A DNA stretch of 10,885 bases from an uncultured Prevotella sp. (GTDB lineage Bacteria; Bacteroidota; Bacteroidia; Bacteroidales; Bacteroidaceae): assembly GCA_934230965.1 (NCBI GenBank), contig CAKQFW010000055.1, positions 1 through 10,885 on the forward strand, written 5' to 3'. A model generated the notes under the pieces. The model saw only the letters and a list, made by a program, of their open reading frames with translations. It was not told where the DNA came from and searched no databases. Below, one piece after another: positions 1 to 6,617 of the stretch. The position numbers and the translations under genes were made by a program. Within the stretch, counting starts at the first letter, position 1, and each line of letters begins with the position of its first letter.

Positions 1-7
1 TACCTTA

Positions 8-65
8 AACCTAATAACTAAAAACCTAAATCTATTACTACTAACCTAAACAATCTATTAACCTT
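8..65 (-). repeat. Repeated TTAGGTT motif in the leader of an off-window gene
   Basis: On the plus strand AACCTAA occurs exactly at 8-14, 23-29 and 43-49, and a partial copy AACCT lies at 60-64. The spacing is about 15-20 bases. On the minus strand this reads as TTAGGTT repeats immediately downstream of the promoter at 76-107, so they would be in the 5' untranslated leader of a gene starting beyond the left edge. Function is unknown; A+T-rich leaders of this kind can hold protein- or RNA-binding sites. Confidence 0.45.
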
Positions 66-75
66 TTTGATGTTG

Positions 76-107
76 CAAAGGTATGCAAAACTTACTGTTC
101 GCGCAAA
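76..107 (-). promoter_or_regulatory. Bacteroidetes-type sigma-ABfr promoter reading off the left edge
   Basis: On the minus strand, TTTG (107-104) is followed after exactly 20 bases by TACCTTTG (83-76). This matches the known Bacteroidetes primary-sigma consensus TTTG, a spacer of about 19-21, then TAnnTTTG. Transcription would start around position 70 and leave the window to the left, so the controlled gene is not visible. It is separate from the membrane-protein genes, which end at 300. Confidence 0.75.
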
Positions 108-299
108 CAATTCTTTGCAAAACTATCACTTTTATGTTTATTCTTGATATATATTAACTTTTGGTTTACTCATTAACCGTCTAAAGCCCAAATCGGTCGT
201 TAGGGCTTGCTTGGATTTTGGATTTTTAGAAGAGTGTATTTTGTTTGACTTTTAATGAGTAATAGCGAGCCCTTACTAAGACAAGCAACAAGGACACTT

Positions 300-1610
300 C
301 TACGCCACCAGCGGCCACGTGAGATAGCGATACAGCAGTGTGCCATGATACATCCACAGATACGCCACCAGCACCACCAGCAGCAGCACCCCTGCACCCT
401 GAAGCGCCTTAAAGCGCCAGAGCGTGGCAGGACAACGCCCTTCTGTCGAGCCTTGCCACAGGTCAAACCTCAGCAGCCACCCCATTGACAGCGGCAGCAC
501 CAGCGCCCAATGTGCCGCCATGATGTGCACCTCGTCGATGGCGAAGCCCAGCACGATGTGCAACAAAACGTTGAAGCCCAGCACAGCCATGAGCAGCCAC
601 TGAAACCGTTGCCTACGCCCCACCCATGCGCCCGCCAATGCCAAGAGTACGATGATGGCTTCGGCCACATACTGTGCCGCCCACGAATAGCGCACAATGA
701 TGGGTCGGCCCGACAGCACGTCGCCCAAGATATGGCGGCGGTGCAGCTGCAGACTCTCGCCCAAGAAGTTTTCTATCAGCACATCGGCACGGCTCACATC
801 ATGGCGTGTCCACTTCATTTGCTGCGCCACGGGTGCTGATAGCGACACTTTACGTTGCTGCATCATGCGCTGCCCCATGCCTGCGGCCAGCATGAGGCAG
901 GCAGGCAGCACAAGGGCACCAAAGAAGAAGCGCGGACGAAAGGCGGCGCGCCCATTGGTTATTGCTATCGCCAGCAACACAACAATGCCGTTGCTCAGCG
1001 TTACACCAGCAGTAAGAACAAAGAGCACGATGGCTTGCCACGCGCTATACCGTGTGCCCTGTTTCAGCTTCAGGCCCGACACATACAGCGTGAGCGACAG
1101 CAAGGGCAGCGACAGGCAAAAGTGGTCGGGCACGCACACCGTAACGGCAATCATGCCAAAACCCATGAACAGCAACGTGAGCAGCCAGGCCGTGCAGCGC
1201 CCCACGCCCACCACGAAACGCAGCGTGCGCCACAGCCACAGCAGGGCATAGAAGGCCGACGCTATGAGCACCGCCCCCACAACAAGCTGCACACAGTTGG
1301 TGCCCATGAGGGCCGAGAGACCCGCGTTCAGCATTGAGAGTGGCCACACAAAAAGGGCCAGCAGCGGATGCCGCAAGATGTCGTAGCCCTGATACCAATG
1401 CAGCACCACGGCATAGGTGGTGGGGTCGAAGCCCGACATACGAAAATTGCGCATAAACTGCATCCAACTGGCATCGGTGGGATGCGCAAACAGGCAGCTA
1501 AACTTATACACCATTAATGTCTGAAGCGCCACCAGCGGCACCAAGAGAACAAGGGCCAGCCAACGCTCGTCGCGGCGAAGGGTGAAGAGGGAGCGAAGGG
1601 TTGTTAACAT
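300..1610 (-). CDS. Polytopic membrane protein, paralogue 3 of 3; candidate GT-C-like glycosyltransferase
   Basis: The 436-residue protein has a positively charged N-terminus (RRDER, 12-16), a first membrane helix at about 17-36 and roughly ten hydrophobic segments in all. Motifs shared with the two upstream paralogues are SGFD (59-62), RHPLL (80-84), VPDHF (160-164), TAGVTLSNG (200-208), ENFLGES (280-286), LHRRHIL (289-295) and DEVHIMAAHW (359-368). By the positive-inside rule several of these probably face the periplasm, though topology in the middle of the protein is ambiguous. An Asp in the first outer loop after TM1 and an HPL motif before the next helix recall GT-C enzymes, which use polyprenyl-phosphate sugars; that link is inference. 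It starts 6 bases after the preceding stop, so it is probably cotranscribed. Of the three it has the shortest central linker, about 22 residues. It may belong to a Bacteroidetes domain of unknown function, and no specific reaction can be named. Confidence 0.85.
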   Translation of the reverse strand: MLTTLRSLFTLRRDERWLALVLLVPLVALQTLMVYKFSCLFAHPTDASWMQFMRNFRMSGFDPTTYAVVLHWYQGYDILRHPLLALFVWPLSMLNAGLSALMGTNCVQLVVGAVLIASAFYALLWLWRTLRFVVGVGRCTAWLLTLLFMGFGMIAVTVCVPDHFCLSLPLLSLTLYVSGLKLKQGTRYSAWQAIVLFVLTAGVTLSNGIVVLLAIAITNGRAAFRPRFFFGALVLPACLMLAAGMGQRMMQQRKVSLSAPVAQQMKWTRHDVSRADVLIENFLGESLQLHRRHILGDVLSGRPIIVRYSWAAQYVAEAIIVLLALAGAWVGRRQRFQWLLMAVLGFNVLLHIVLGFAIDEVHIMAAHWALVLPLSMGWLLRFDLWQGSTEGRCPATLWRFKALQGAGVLLLVVLVAYLWMYHGTLLYRYLTWPLVA

Positions 1611-1616
1611 ACGCCA

Positions 1617-3029
1617 TTAAATAAAATAACTCACTATGAGCGCTACGTTATAGCAGGCTGTGCCCACCGCCAAGCATTGCACCAAGAGGGTGAGGGCACG
1701 GCCTAAGGCACCCGTCTCGAAACGTTTCAGCAAGAAAGCGGTTGACAACGGGATAGCAAACATCCAGTGGGCGGCCATAATTTGCACCTCGTTCAGGCCG
1801 AAACCAAAACCAATGTGCATCACGCCGTCAAAGAGCAGCCATGACAGCAACAGCCACGACAGCTTGCGCTGCACGCCACCAGCAAGCAAGCCACTGAGCA
1901 AGCCACACAACATGAGCAGAGCCGTAAGCCCCACCACAATATAGGGGGCCACCGAACGGTAAGGCACAAATACGGGCCGACTTTGTTGCACATCGCCCAA
2001 CAGGTGGTCGCGGTGCAAAAGGGTGCTCTCGCCCCACAGGTTTTCAACAATGCTTTGCCCGCGTGGCGTGGTAATGTCGCTCCACTGCAACAACAGGTTG
2101 TCTTGTTTCAGCGGTCGCCCATTCTGCTGGTGCACCCACTGCACATGAGCGCTATCAGGTTTCACACGGTTGGGGTCTTTCTTCTGCAGCTTGGCTATCA
2201 TTTGGTCAATGCGCTCCTTCTGTGGCACCTCATACTGCTCGTACTGGAAAGCCCAGATGCCCAACAACAGCAAGCCCGAAGCGGCAAAGGCACACAACGA
2301 GCTCCAATGAAACACACGGCGGCCATTGCACAGCCACGCCGCCAAGCAGGTTTTCACACCATTGGTAAGCGTGATGCCCGCGGTGAGAAAGAACAGCACC
2401 CCTTGCTGCATGAGCGACAGCGGCTGGGCGGCCTTCAGCTTGCGTCCCACCACCCATAGCGTGCAGGTGAGCAAGGCCAGAGAGAGGCCAAAATGGTCGG
2501 GAACCATGGCCGACAGCATGACGTGGGCAAAGCTATACAGCCACACACACAGCCAAAGGGCGGTGCTGCGTCGAATGTCGACCACCTCGGTAAGCATGCG
2601 CAACAGGAACAAGAAGCCATACACGGCAGCCACCATCTGCATGGCAGCCATGATAAACATTGATATGCTAAAGCCTGTGAGCTGCATCACCCACGTGTTC
2701 AGCCAATAGAAGGGCCACAACAGGGTGAAGAACAGCGGATGCCGAAGGGTGTTATAATAAATGTCTTCGCACGAGAGCACGATGATTGAGTGGGCATCGA
2801 AGCCCGACACATGAAAATTATTCAAGATAAGGCCATGAAAACCTTGCGGTGCGGGCAGCGTAAACTTATCCCAATAGCGATAGATAACCAGGGCATTGAG
2901 GGCTGCCACACACAGGGCCACCGCCAGCGCCACCCAGCGCTCGTTGCGACGTATGCGTAGGGGCCATAGTATGCGCGAAAGGCCATGAGCCAAGGCGCGG
3001 GGCAACTTTCGAAGTGAGATTTGCTTCAT
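1617..3029 (-). CDS. Polytopic membrane protein, paralogue 2 of 3; candidate GT-C-like glycosyltransferase
   Basis: This 470-residue protein has a basic N-terminal extension, TM1 at about 32-50 and about ten hydrophobic segments. It keeps the family motifs in the same order: SGFD (75-78), RHPLF (96-100), VPDHF (176-180), TAGITLTNG (216-224), ENLWGES (329-335), LHRDHLL (338-344) and NEVQIMAAHW (413-422). A hydrophilic, Lys/Gln-rich stretch (about 262-318) separates the two membrane halves and is longer than in the 436-aa paralogue. The ATG at 3029 lies about seven bases beyond a 10-bp tandem repeat array, and no promoter is recognisable ahead of it. Expression therefore probably depends on read-through from the gtrA unit, with the repeat lying in the translation-initiation region. 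Substrate and reaction are unknown; a GT-C-type transferase is the leading inference. Confidence 0.85.
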   Translation of the reverse strand: MKQISLRKLPRALAHGLSRILWPLRIRRNERWVALAVALCVAALNALVIYRYWDKFTLPAPQGFHGLILNNFHVSGFDAHSIIVLSCEDIYYNTLRHPLFFTLLWPFYWLNTWVMQLTGFSISMFIMAAMQMVAAVYGFLFLLRMLTEVVDIRRSTALWLCVWLYSFAHVMLSAMVPDHFGLSLALLTCTLWVVGRKLKAAQPLSLMQQGVLFFLTAGITLTNGVKTCLAAWLCNGRRVFHWSSLCAFAASGLLLLGIWAFQYEQYEVPQKERIDQMIAKLQKKDPNRVKPDSAHVQWVHQQNGRPLKQDNLLLQWSDITTPRGQSIVENLWGESTLLHRDHLLGDVQQSRPVFVPYRSVAPYIVVGLTALLMLCGLLSGLLAGGVQRKLSWLLLSWLLFDGVMHIGFGFGLNEVQIMAAHWMFAIPLSTAFLLKRFETGALGRALTLLVQCLAVGTACYNVALIVSYFI

Positions 3030-3036
3030 ATTATAA

Positions 3037-3146
3037 GGGAGTTATTGGGAGTTATTGGAAGTTAACGGGAGTTATTGGGAGTTATTGGAAGTTAACGGAA
3101 GTTATCGGACATTACTGGGAGTTATTGGGAGTTATCAGACATTTGC
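3037..3146. repeat. 10-bp tandem repeat array (GGGAGTTATT-type), about 11 units
   Basis: From 3037 the sequence runs in strict 10-base register: GGGAGTTATT (3037 and 3047), GGAAGTTAAC (3057), then the same three units again at 3067-3096, then GGAAGTTATC, GGACATTACT, GGGAGTTATT, GGGAGTTATC and a decayed unit at 3137. The 30-base block 3037-3066 is therefore repeated exactly at 3067-3096. The array fills almost the whole gap between two paralogous membrane-protein genes and ends 7 bases before the start codon of the downstream one. There are no spacers, so it is not CRISPR. The 10-base period is close to one DNA helical turn. Confidence 0.9.
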
Positions 3147-3159
3147 CTTGCCACTTCTC

Positions 3160-4647
3160 CTACCCCACCAGATACGTCACAATTAAGCTCACATTATATA
3201 CCCATAGATAGATGGTGAGCAGGGTAAGGGCGAAAAATGCTTTCGAGCCCCAACGCTGCATGGCAGACTTCAGCGCGAAGGCCGCCGCTATGGGTATAAC
3301 GTATATCCAATGGGCCGACATGATATACACCTCGTTAATGCCGAAGCCTAAACCTATGTGCAACGCCATGTCGAGGGCAAAGAACGAGAAGCACAGCCAC
3401 ATAAACTTGCTACGCCTTCCGCACCAAATGCCTATCACAAAGAGCACCACCACCAGCGCCTCGACCACGTAGCTCAGCGGCGAACGGTAGTGTATAATCA
3501 TAGGTCTACTGCGAAACTCGTCTTCAAGCAGATGGTCGCGGTGTAGCTGTATCGACTCACCAAACAAATTCTCGATAATGCTCCACAGGCGCGAGGTAGA
3601 AATATCGGTCCACGACATATAGCCCTCTTTGGCAATGGGCACACCCAACTTGGCGCTACGTTTCTTAGCAGCGGGTGCCGCCTTGTGGTGCTTGCCTTGA
3701 CGTATGCTGTCGGCCGTGATACGCAACACGCGAGCGCTATCAGCACTAATACGGTGCGATGCGGCCAGCGCCAAGAACGAGTCGGCCTGCAGCGTGTCTT
3801 TCTTAGCCTGCGCCAGCTGGGCCTCTTGTGCTCGCTTTTTCTGCGCCTCGGCACGTTCGGCTCGAGCCTTTTTGCGAGCCATCTCGCCAGGCCACACCAG
3901 TTTATGATAGGCCACCTGCCCGGTTTCCCACACCAGGGCGGCAGGCAGCGCCACAGCCAGAAGTAGGAAGGCAGGACGGAAAAAGCGCTTACCATTGGCA
4001 AACAGGGCCGCCAAGAAGGTCTTGGCACCATTGTTGAGCGAAGTGCCAGCCGTGAGCACAAACAGCACAAAGGTTTGCCACTTGGTCATAGGTCGGCCCG
4101 TAAGCATCTTCCTACCCGTAACCCACAGGGTGAGCAAGAGCAGCATCATAGAGATGACAAAGTGGTCGGGCACGATGCTGGTTACCAGCACAAAGGCCAG
4201 CGAGAAGAAGAAGAAGGTGAGAAGGGTGCTCTGTGCGCGACTGCACTGCACCACCTGACGAAAGATGCGATAGATGAAGATACCGCTGTAGAAGGCGCAG
4301 GCCACCTGTATGGTGGCCACAATAAACACGGCACAATTGATGCCTGTAAGCCATATCAGAGCCTGATTGATGAGGTACGGAACGTACATAAAGAAGGCCA
4401 ACAGGGGATGTCGGAACACGGTGTAGCCCGAGTGCCAATTACTAACCACCGAGAGGGTGATGGGGTCGAAGCCCGAGATATGAAAATTGTTAATAAACAG
4501 TTTCCAGTAATTATCACTCAGGGGCGTAAACAGATAATAATACTTGCATATCACCAAGACGTTGAGGGCCACAATGATGGCCAGCAACACCAGCGCCAGG
4601 CAGCGCTCTTCGCGTCGGATGCCGAATATATTTTTTATTGTTTTCAT
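3160..4647 (-). CDS. Polytopic membrane protein, paralogue 1 of 3, with a long charged insert; candidate GT-C-like glycosyltransferase
   Basis: The start is placed at 4647 (MKTIKNIFG), giving 495 residues and leaving only 2 bases after the gtrA stop. The open frame extends upstream to 4746, but that overlaps gtrA and adds a stretch unlike the paralogues. Family motifs are SGFDP (58-62), RHPLL (79-83), VPDHF (159-163), TAGTSLNNG (199-207), ENLFGES (359-365), LHRDHLL (368-374) and NEVYIMSAHW (438-447). The odd feature is an Ala/Lys/Arg/Glu-rich hydrophilic insert at about 255-335, probably helical or coiled coil, placed where the other paralogues have a shorter linker. The tight coupling to gtrA suggests a functional pair: in known systems GtrA-family proteins act with membrane glycosyltransferases using lipid-linked sugars. 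The enzymatic role here is inferred from topology and context. Confidence 0.85.
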   Translation of the reverse strand: MKTIKNIFGIRREERCLALVLLAIIVALNVLVICKYYYLFTPLSDNYWKLFINNFHISGFDPITLSVVSNWHSGYTVFRHPLLAFFMYVPYLINQALIWLTGINCAVFIVATIQVACAFYSGIFIYRIFRQVVQCSRAQSTLLTFFFFSLAFVLVTSIVPDHFVISMMLLLLTLWVTGRKMLTGRPMTKWQTFVLFVLTAGTSLNNGAKTFLAALFANGKRFFRPAFLLLAVALPAALVWETGQVAYHKLVWPGEMARKKARAERAEAQKKRAQEAQLAQAKKDTLQADSFLALAASHRISADSARVLRITADSIRQGKHHKAAPAAKKRSAKLGVPIAKEGYMSWTDISTSRLWSIIENLFGESIQLHRDHLLEDEFRSRPMIIHYRSPLSYVVEALVVVLFVIGIWCGRRSKFMWLCFSFFALDMALHIGLGFGINEVYIMSAHWIYVIPIAAAFALKSAMQRWGSKAFFALTLLTIYLWVYNVSLIVTYLVG

Positions 4648-4649
4648 GC

Positions 4650-5048
4650 TTATTTCTTTAAGAAGAAGCGCACCAACACGAAGTTGACGGGCACACAGAT
4701 GCAGAACATGGGGATGGGAGCCAACGTCTTGCTCACCCCCAACCACAAGAACAGGTGCAGCGTGGCCATCTGCAACAGATAGTTGACCACATGCGACAAC
4801 ACAAAGCCCGCACCACGCTTGGCATTGGCCTCAACCTTAAAAGTGAAACGTGTAGAGGCAATAAAATTGAAAATAAAGCTTAGACCATAACCCACGGTCA
4901 TGGCCAGCGAGGGCGCCATAATATGTATGAGCACCCAATAGATAGCATATTGTAAGGCGGTGGCCAGCACACCTACAATGCCAAAGCGCACCACTTCGCC
5001 CAGTTTCTGGCGCTGTGCGGGAGAGAGTTGTCGTAAGATTTCTGACAT
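4650..5048 (-). CDS. GtrA-family membrane protein (putative polyprenyl-phosphate sugar flippase)
   Basis: From the ATG at 5048 this encodes 132 residues, the usual GtrA size, with four hydrophobic segments. Family hallmarks are RFGIVGVLAT (21-30) at the start of the first helix, NFIASTRFTF (61-70) after the second, and VNFVLVRFFLKK (121-132) at the end. GtrA-like proteins are thought to move polyprenyl-phosphate-linked sugars across the inner membrane, or to assist transferases that use them. The frame is open further upstream, with an ATG at 5087 and a GTG at 5099. Both lie within or inside the loop of an inverted repeat, and the added residues are not typical, so 5048 is preferred. The stop is 2 bases before the next membrane-protein gene, which indicates translational coupling. 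Confidence 0.85.
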   Translation of the reverse strand: MSEILRQLSPAQRQKLGEVVRFGIVGVLATALQYAIYWVLIHIMAPSLAMTVGYGLSFIFNFIASTRFTFKVEANAKRGAGFVLSHVVNYLLQMATLHLFLWLGVSKTLAPIPMFCICVPVNFVLVRFFLKK

Positions 5049-5070
5049 TCTTTGAATAGTTGACAGCAAA

Positions 5071-5135
5071 AAGCCTACAAAATCCATGCCACCGCGCACC
5101 GAAAGAGAGCGTGGCAGTATGGATTATGCAGGCTT
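5071..5135 (-). promoter_or_regulatory. Imperfect inverted repeat in the gtrA leader
   Basis: The arms AAGCCT (5071-5076), ATCCAT (5082-5087) and GCCAC (5088-5092) pair with GTGGC (5111-5115), ATGGAT (5119-5124) and AGGCTT (5130-5135). This gives 17 base pairs interrupted by a symmetric 5/5 internal loop and a 3-base bulge, around an 18-base loop. It sits just downstream of the terminator-like hairpin and upstream of the preferred gtrA start. It could be a leader structure controlling gtrA translation or transcription, or a remnant of a duplicated palindrome; no known riboswitch family is recognised. Confidence 0.45.
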
Positions 5136-5143
5136 ATGTTGCA

Positions 5144-5177
5144 AGCGGCCTCTGTAAGTTGTTACAGACGGGCCGCT
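5144..5177 (-). terminator. Strong hairpin, probable terminator of the secreted-protein unit
   Basis: AGCGGCC (5144-5150) and TCTGTAA (5151-5157) pair perfectly with TTACAGA (5162-5168) and GGCCGCT (5171-5177), around a GTTG loop and with a 2-base CG bulge. That is a 14-base-pair stem beginning ten bases after the stop codon of the 471-aa secreted protein. On the minus strand it is followed by only two Ts, so a classical T tract is missing. Termination is therefore likely but not certain; mRNA 3'-end stabilisation is the alternative. Confidence 0.65.
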
Positions 5178-5186
5178 CTATGTGTT

Positions 5187-6602
5187 CTACTTACGTTTGG
5201 CCGCACACTTCACACCGCCACTCATAGCGGCCATGCCTTTGGCGGCTTTTGCTGTAGTTTTCTCTACGGGGAAGGTGCGTGAGTTGATTACCCAGCTTTC
5301 ATCCTCGCCGTGGAACGGGTTGAAGCTGACGCGTGTAACGGTGGTGCCAAACTTGTCGGTCACAGCCAGCACACCTACATACCATCCACCCTCATCAGCG
5401 GTAAAGGTTTTCTTATAGGTGAACGAGTTGTTCAGAGTCTTCACCACATCGGTTACATCTTGTGCCTTGTCGGTGGTAGCCATATAGTCGGCCCAGGCAT
5501 CTGAGGGCTTGTCATACTTATAGCCATCGCCCTCTTTAATACCCAACATTTCGTTGAGGGCGTTGTCCCAATCATATTCCTCCATAAGCAGCATCTTCGC
5601 ACTGCTTATTTCGGTATCTTTCGAGGTGATATCAAACTTAATGGCTACATTGCCATTGTCGGCCAACTTGTTGGTAACGTCAACCACGGGGCAGTCGTTA
5701 GAAACGGTTGGCTTGATGTGCTGGTTCTTTATTTCTGCCTTCACCCAGTCGCCGTTCTTGTCAATGCCCAGAACGTAGAACGAGAAGTCGGCCTCTTTGT
5801 CAATACCCCATACATGCTCGTCGTCGGTCAGCGTGTACCACTGGTCGCGCGTAAACTGGTTTGACTGTGTAAACATGAGGTAGTCGTAACCGTAGTTGCT
5901 GATAAACTGGTCGATAGTGGCAGAGGTGCCAAACACCATGTGCAGGGTGTTCACGTTCTCGCTGGCCTTTACGTCGAACCATACTTGGCTATTATCGTTC
6001 ACGCCCTTGTAGTCGACGGTCAGCGTCTCGGTGCTCACGCCCGGCTTCTTGGTGGTTACCTTCACATAGTTGATGTCGCCATCGGGCATAGCACCATCAG
6101 GCATATTTGTCAAGCCCTCGGTCACAATATAAAACTCTTGTCCGCCAGGGATGAAGCGTGTTTCGCCAGCAGCATCCTTCACGCCATCGTTAAAGGTAAA
6201 GGCCTGTGTTCCTTGCCCTATTAAGCCGTAGCCAGCATTGATGAGCTGATTGAACATAGCGAGCAGTGTCTTGGTGTCGTTCTCATCGAAAGAGCCGTAT
6301 TGCTGTATGGTCAGCAATTCGACATACGACTTCTGCAACAGCATGTGCACATACGATTTGTTTTCATCGGCAGTAAGCACCTTGTACGACACATAGTTTT
6401 TTCCTGTCTCAGTAGAGGCCACCTCAACATCTTTCATCTCGGGCACACCCTCGGGACGTGAGAAAGCTATATAGTCGTCGGCGCCCAACGATACTGCTTC
6501 AACGTTGTCTGTACCCTTATTTAAGAAAACCTTGTGCTGCGCCTGTGCGTTGCTGGCAAAGGCGGCGGCCATTATGATGGTTGATAATATAATCTTTTTC
6601 AT
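5187..6602 (-). CDS. Secreted protein with three FnIII-like repeats
   Basis: This 471-residue protein has a clear signal peptide (MKKIILSTII, cleavage near AQA at 20-22). A short module (KVFLNKG to DDYIAF, 24-47) resembles those of the two upstream secreted proteins. Three repeats follow, at about 56-183, 186-293 and 300-428. Each opens with a strand such as VSYKVLTAD (71), VWFDVKAS (207) or VAIKFDITS (319). The second and third close with a hydrophobic strand and DKxG turn (FYVLGIDKNGDW 275-286; YVGVLAVTDKFG 408-419), and the first closes similarly at FYIVTEG. This pattern suggests Ig/FnIII-type beta sandwiches common in Bacteroidetes surface proteins. The C-terminal tail (449-471) is rich in Lys and Ala with one Cys (VKCAAKRK) and is not a recognisable T9SS signal. 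No catalytic site is visible. Function is unknown. Confidence 0.8.
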   Translation of the reverse strand: MKKIILSTIIMAAAFASNAQAQHKVFLNKGTDNVEAVSLGADDYIAFSRPEGVPEMKDVEVASTETGKNYVSYKVLTADENKSYVHMLLQKSYVELLTIQQYGSFDENDTKTLLAMFNQLINAGYGLIGQGTQAFTFNDGVKDAAGETRFIPGGQEFYIVTEGLTNMPDGAMPDGDINYVKVTTKKPGVSTETLTVDYKGVNDNSQVWFDVKASENVNTLHMVFGTSATIDQFISNYGYDYLMFTQSNQFTRDQWYTLTDDEHVWGIDKEADFSFYVLGIDKNGDWVKAEIKNQHIKPTVSNDCPVVDVTNKLADNGNVAIKFDITSKDTEISSAKMLLMEEYDWDNALNEMLGIKEGDGYKYDKPSDAWADYMATTDKAQDVTDVVKTLNNSFTYKKTFTADEGGWYVGVLAVTDKFGTTVTRVSFNPFHGEDESWVINSRTFPVEKTTAKAAKGMAAMSGGVKCAAKRK

Positions 6603-6617
6603 TGTCTTATATCGCTT

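Larger units (their letters stand above)
1..299. other. Gene-free left-edge region
   Basis: No convincing coding sequence is seen here. The region is A+T-rich compared with the neighbouring gene. It holds a canonical minus-strand promoter (76-107) and a leader with repeated motifs (8-65), both annotated separately. Two weak inverted repeats lie between the last membrane-protein gene and the promoter: AGTAA/TTACT at 258-277, and AAGCCC/GGGCTT at 184-208. Either could contribute to transcription termination after the gene ending at 300, but neither is followed by a clear T tract on the minus strand, so neither is called a terminator. Confidence 0.6.

Noticed and set aside
697..1337. Overlapping plus-strand frames antisense to the 436-aa membrane protein
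   Set aside because: They have biased, low-hydrophobicity composition typical of antisense translation and mutually overlap; the minus-strand frame has conserved paralogue motifs.
3037..3146. CRISPR array
   Set aside because: Units are 10 bases and contiguous, without unique spacers, and no cas genes are present.
3014..3211. A plus-strand open frame of 65 codons across the tandem repeat
   Set aside because: Its sequence is simply the translation of the 10-bp repeat (GSYWKLT-like periodicity) and it runs into the 3' end of the neighbouring gene; there is no promoter or other coding evidence.
4648..4746. Upstream extension of the 495-aa membrane protein
   Set aside because: It would overlap gtrA by about 100 bases and add residues unrelated to the N-termini of the two paralogues; the ATG at 4647 gives the paralogue-like basic N-terminus.
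4075..4782. A plus-strand open frame of 235 codons
   Set aside because: It is antisense to gtrA and the 495-aa membrane protein, is rich in His/Gln/Glu as expected from antisense of membrane genes, and has no domain.
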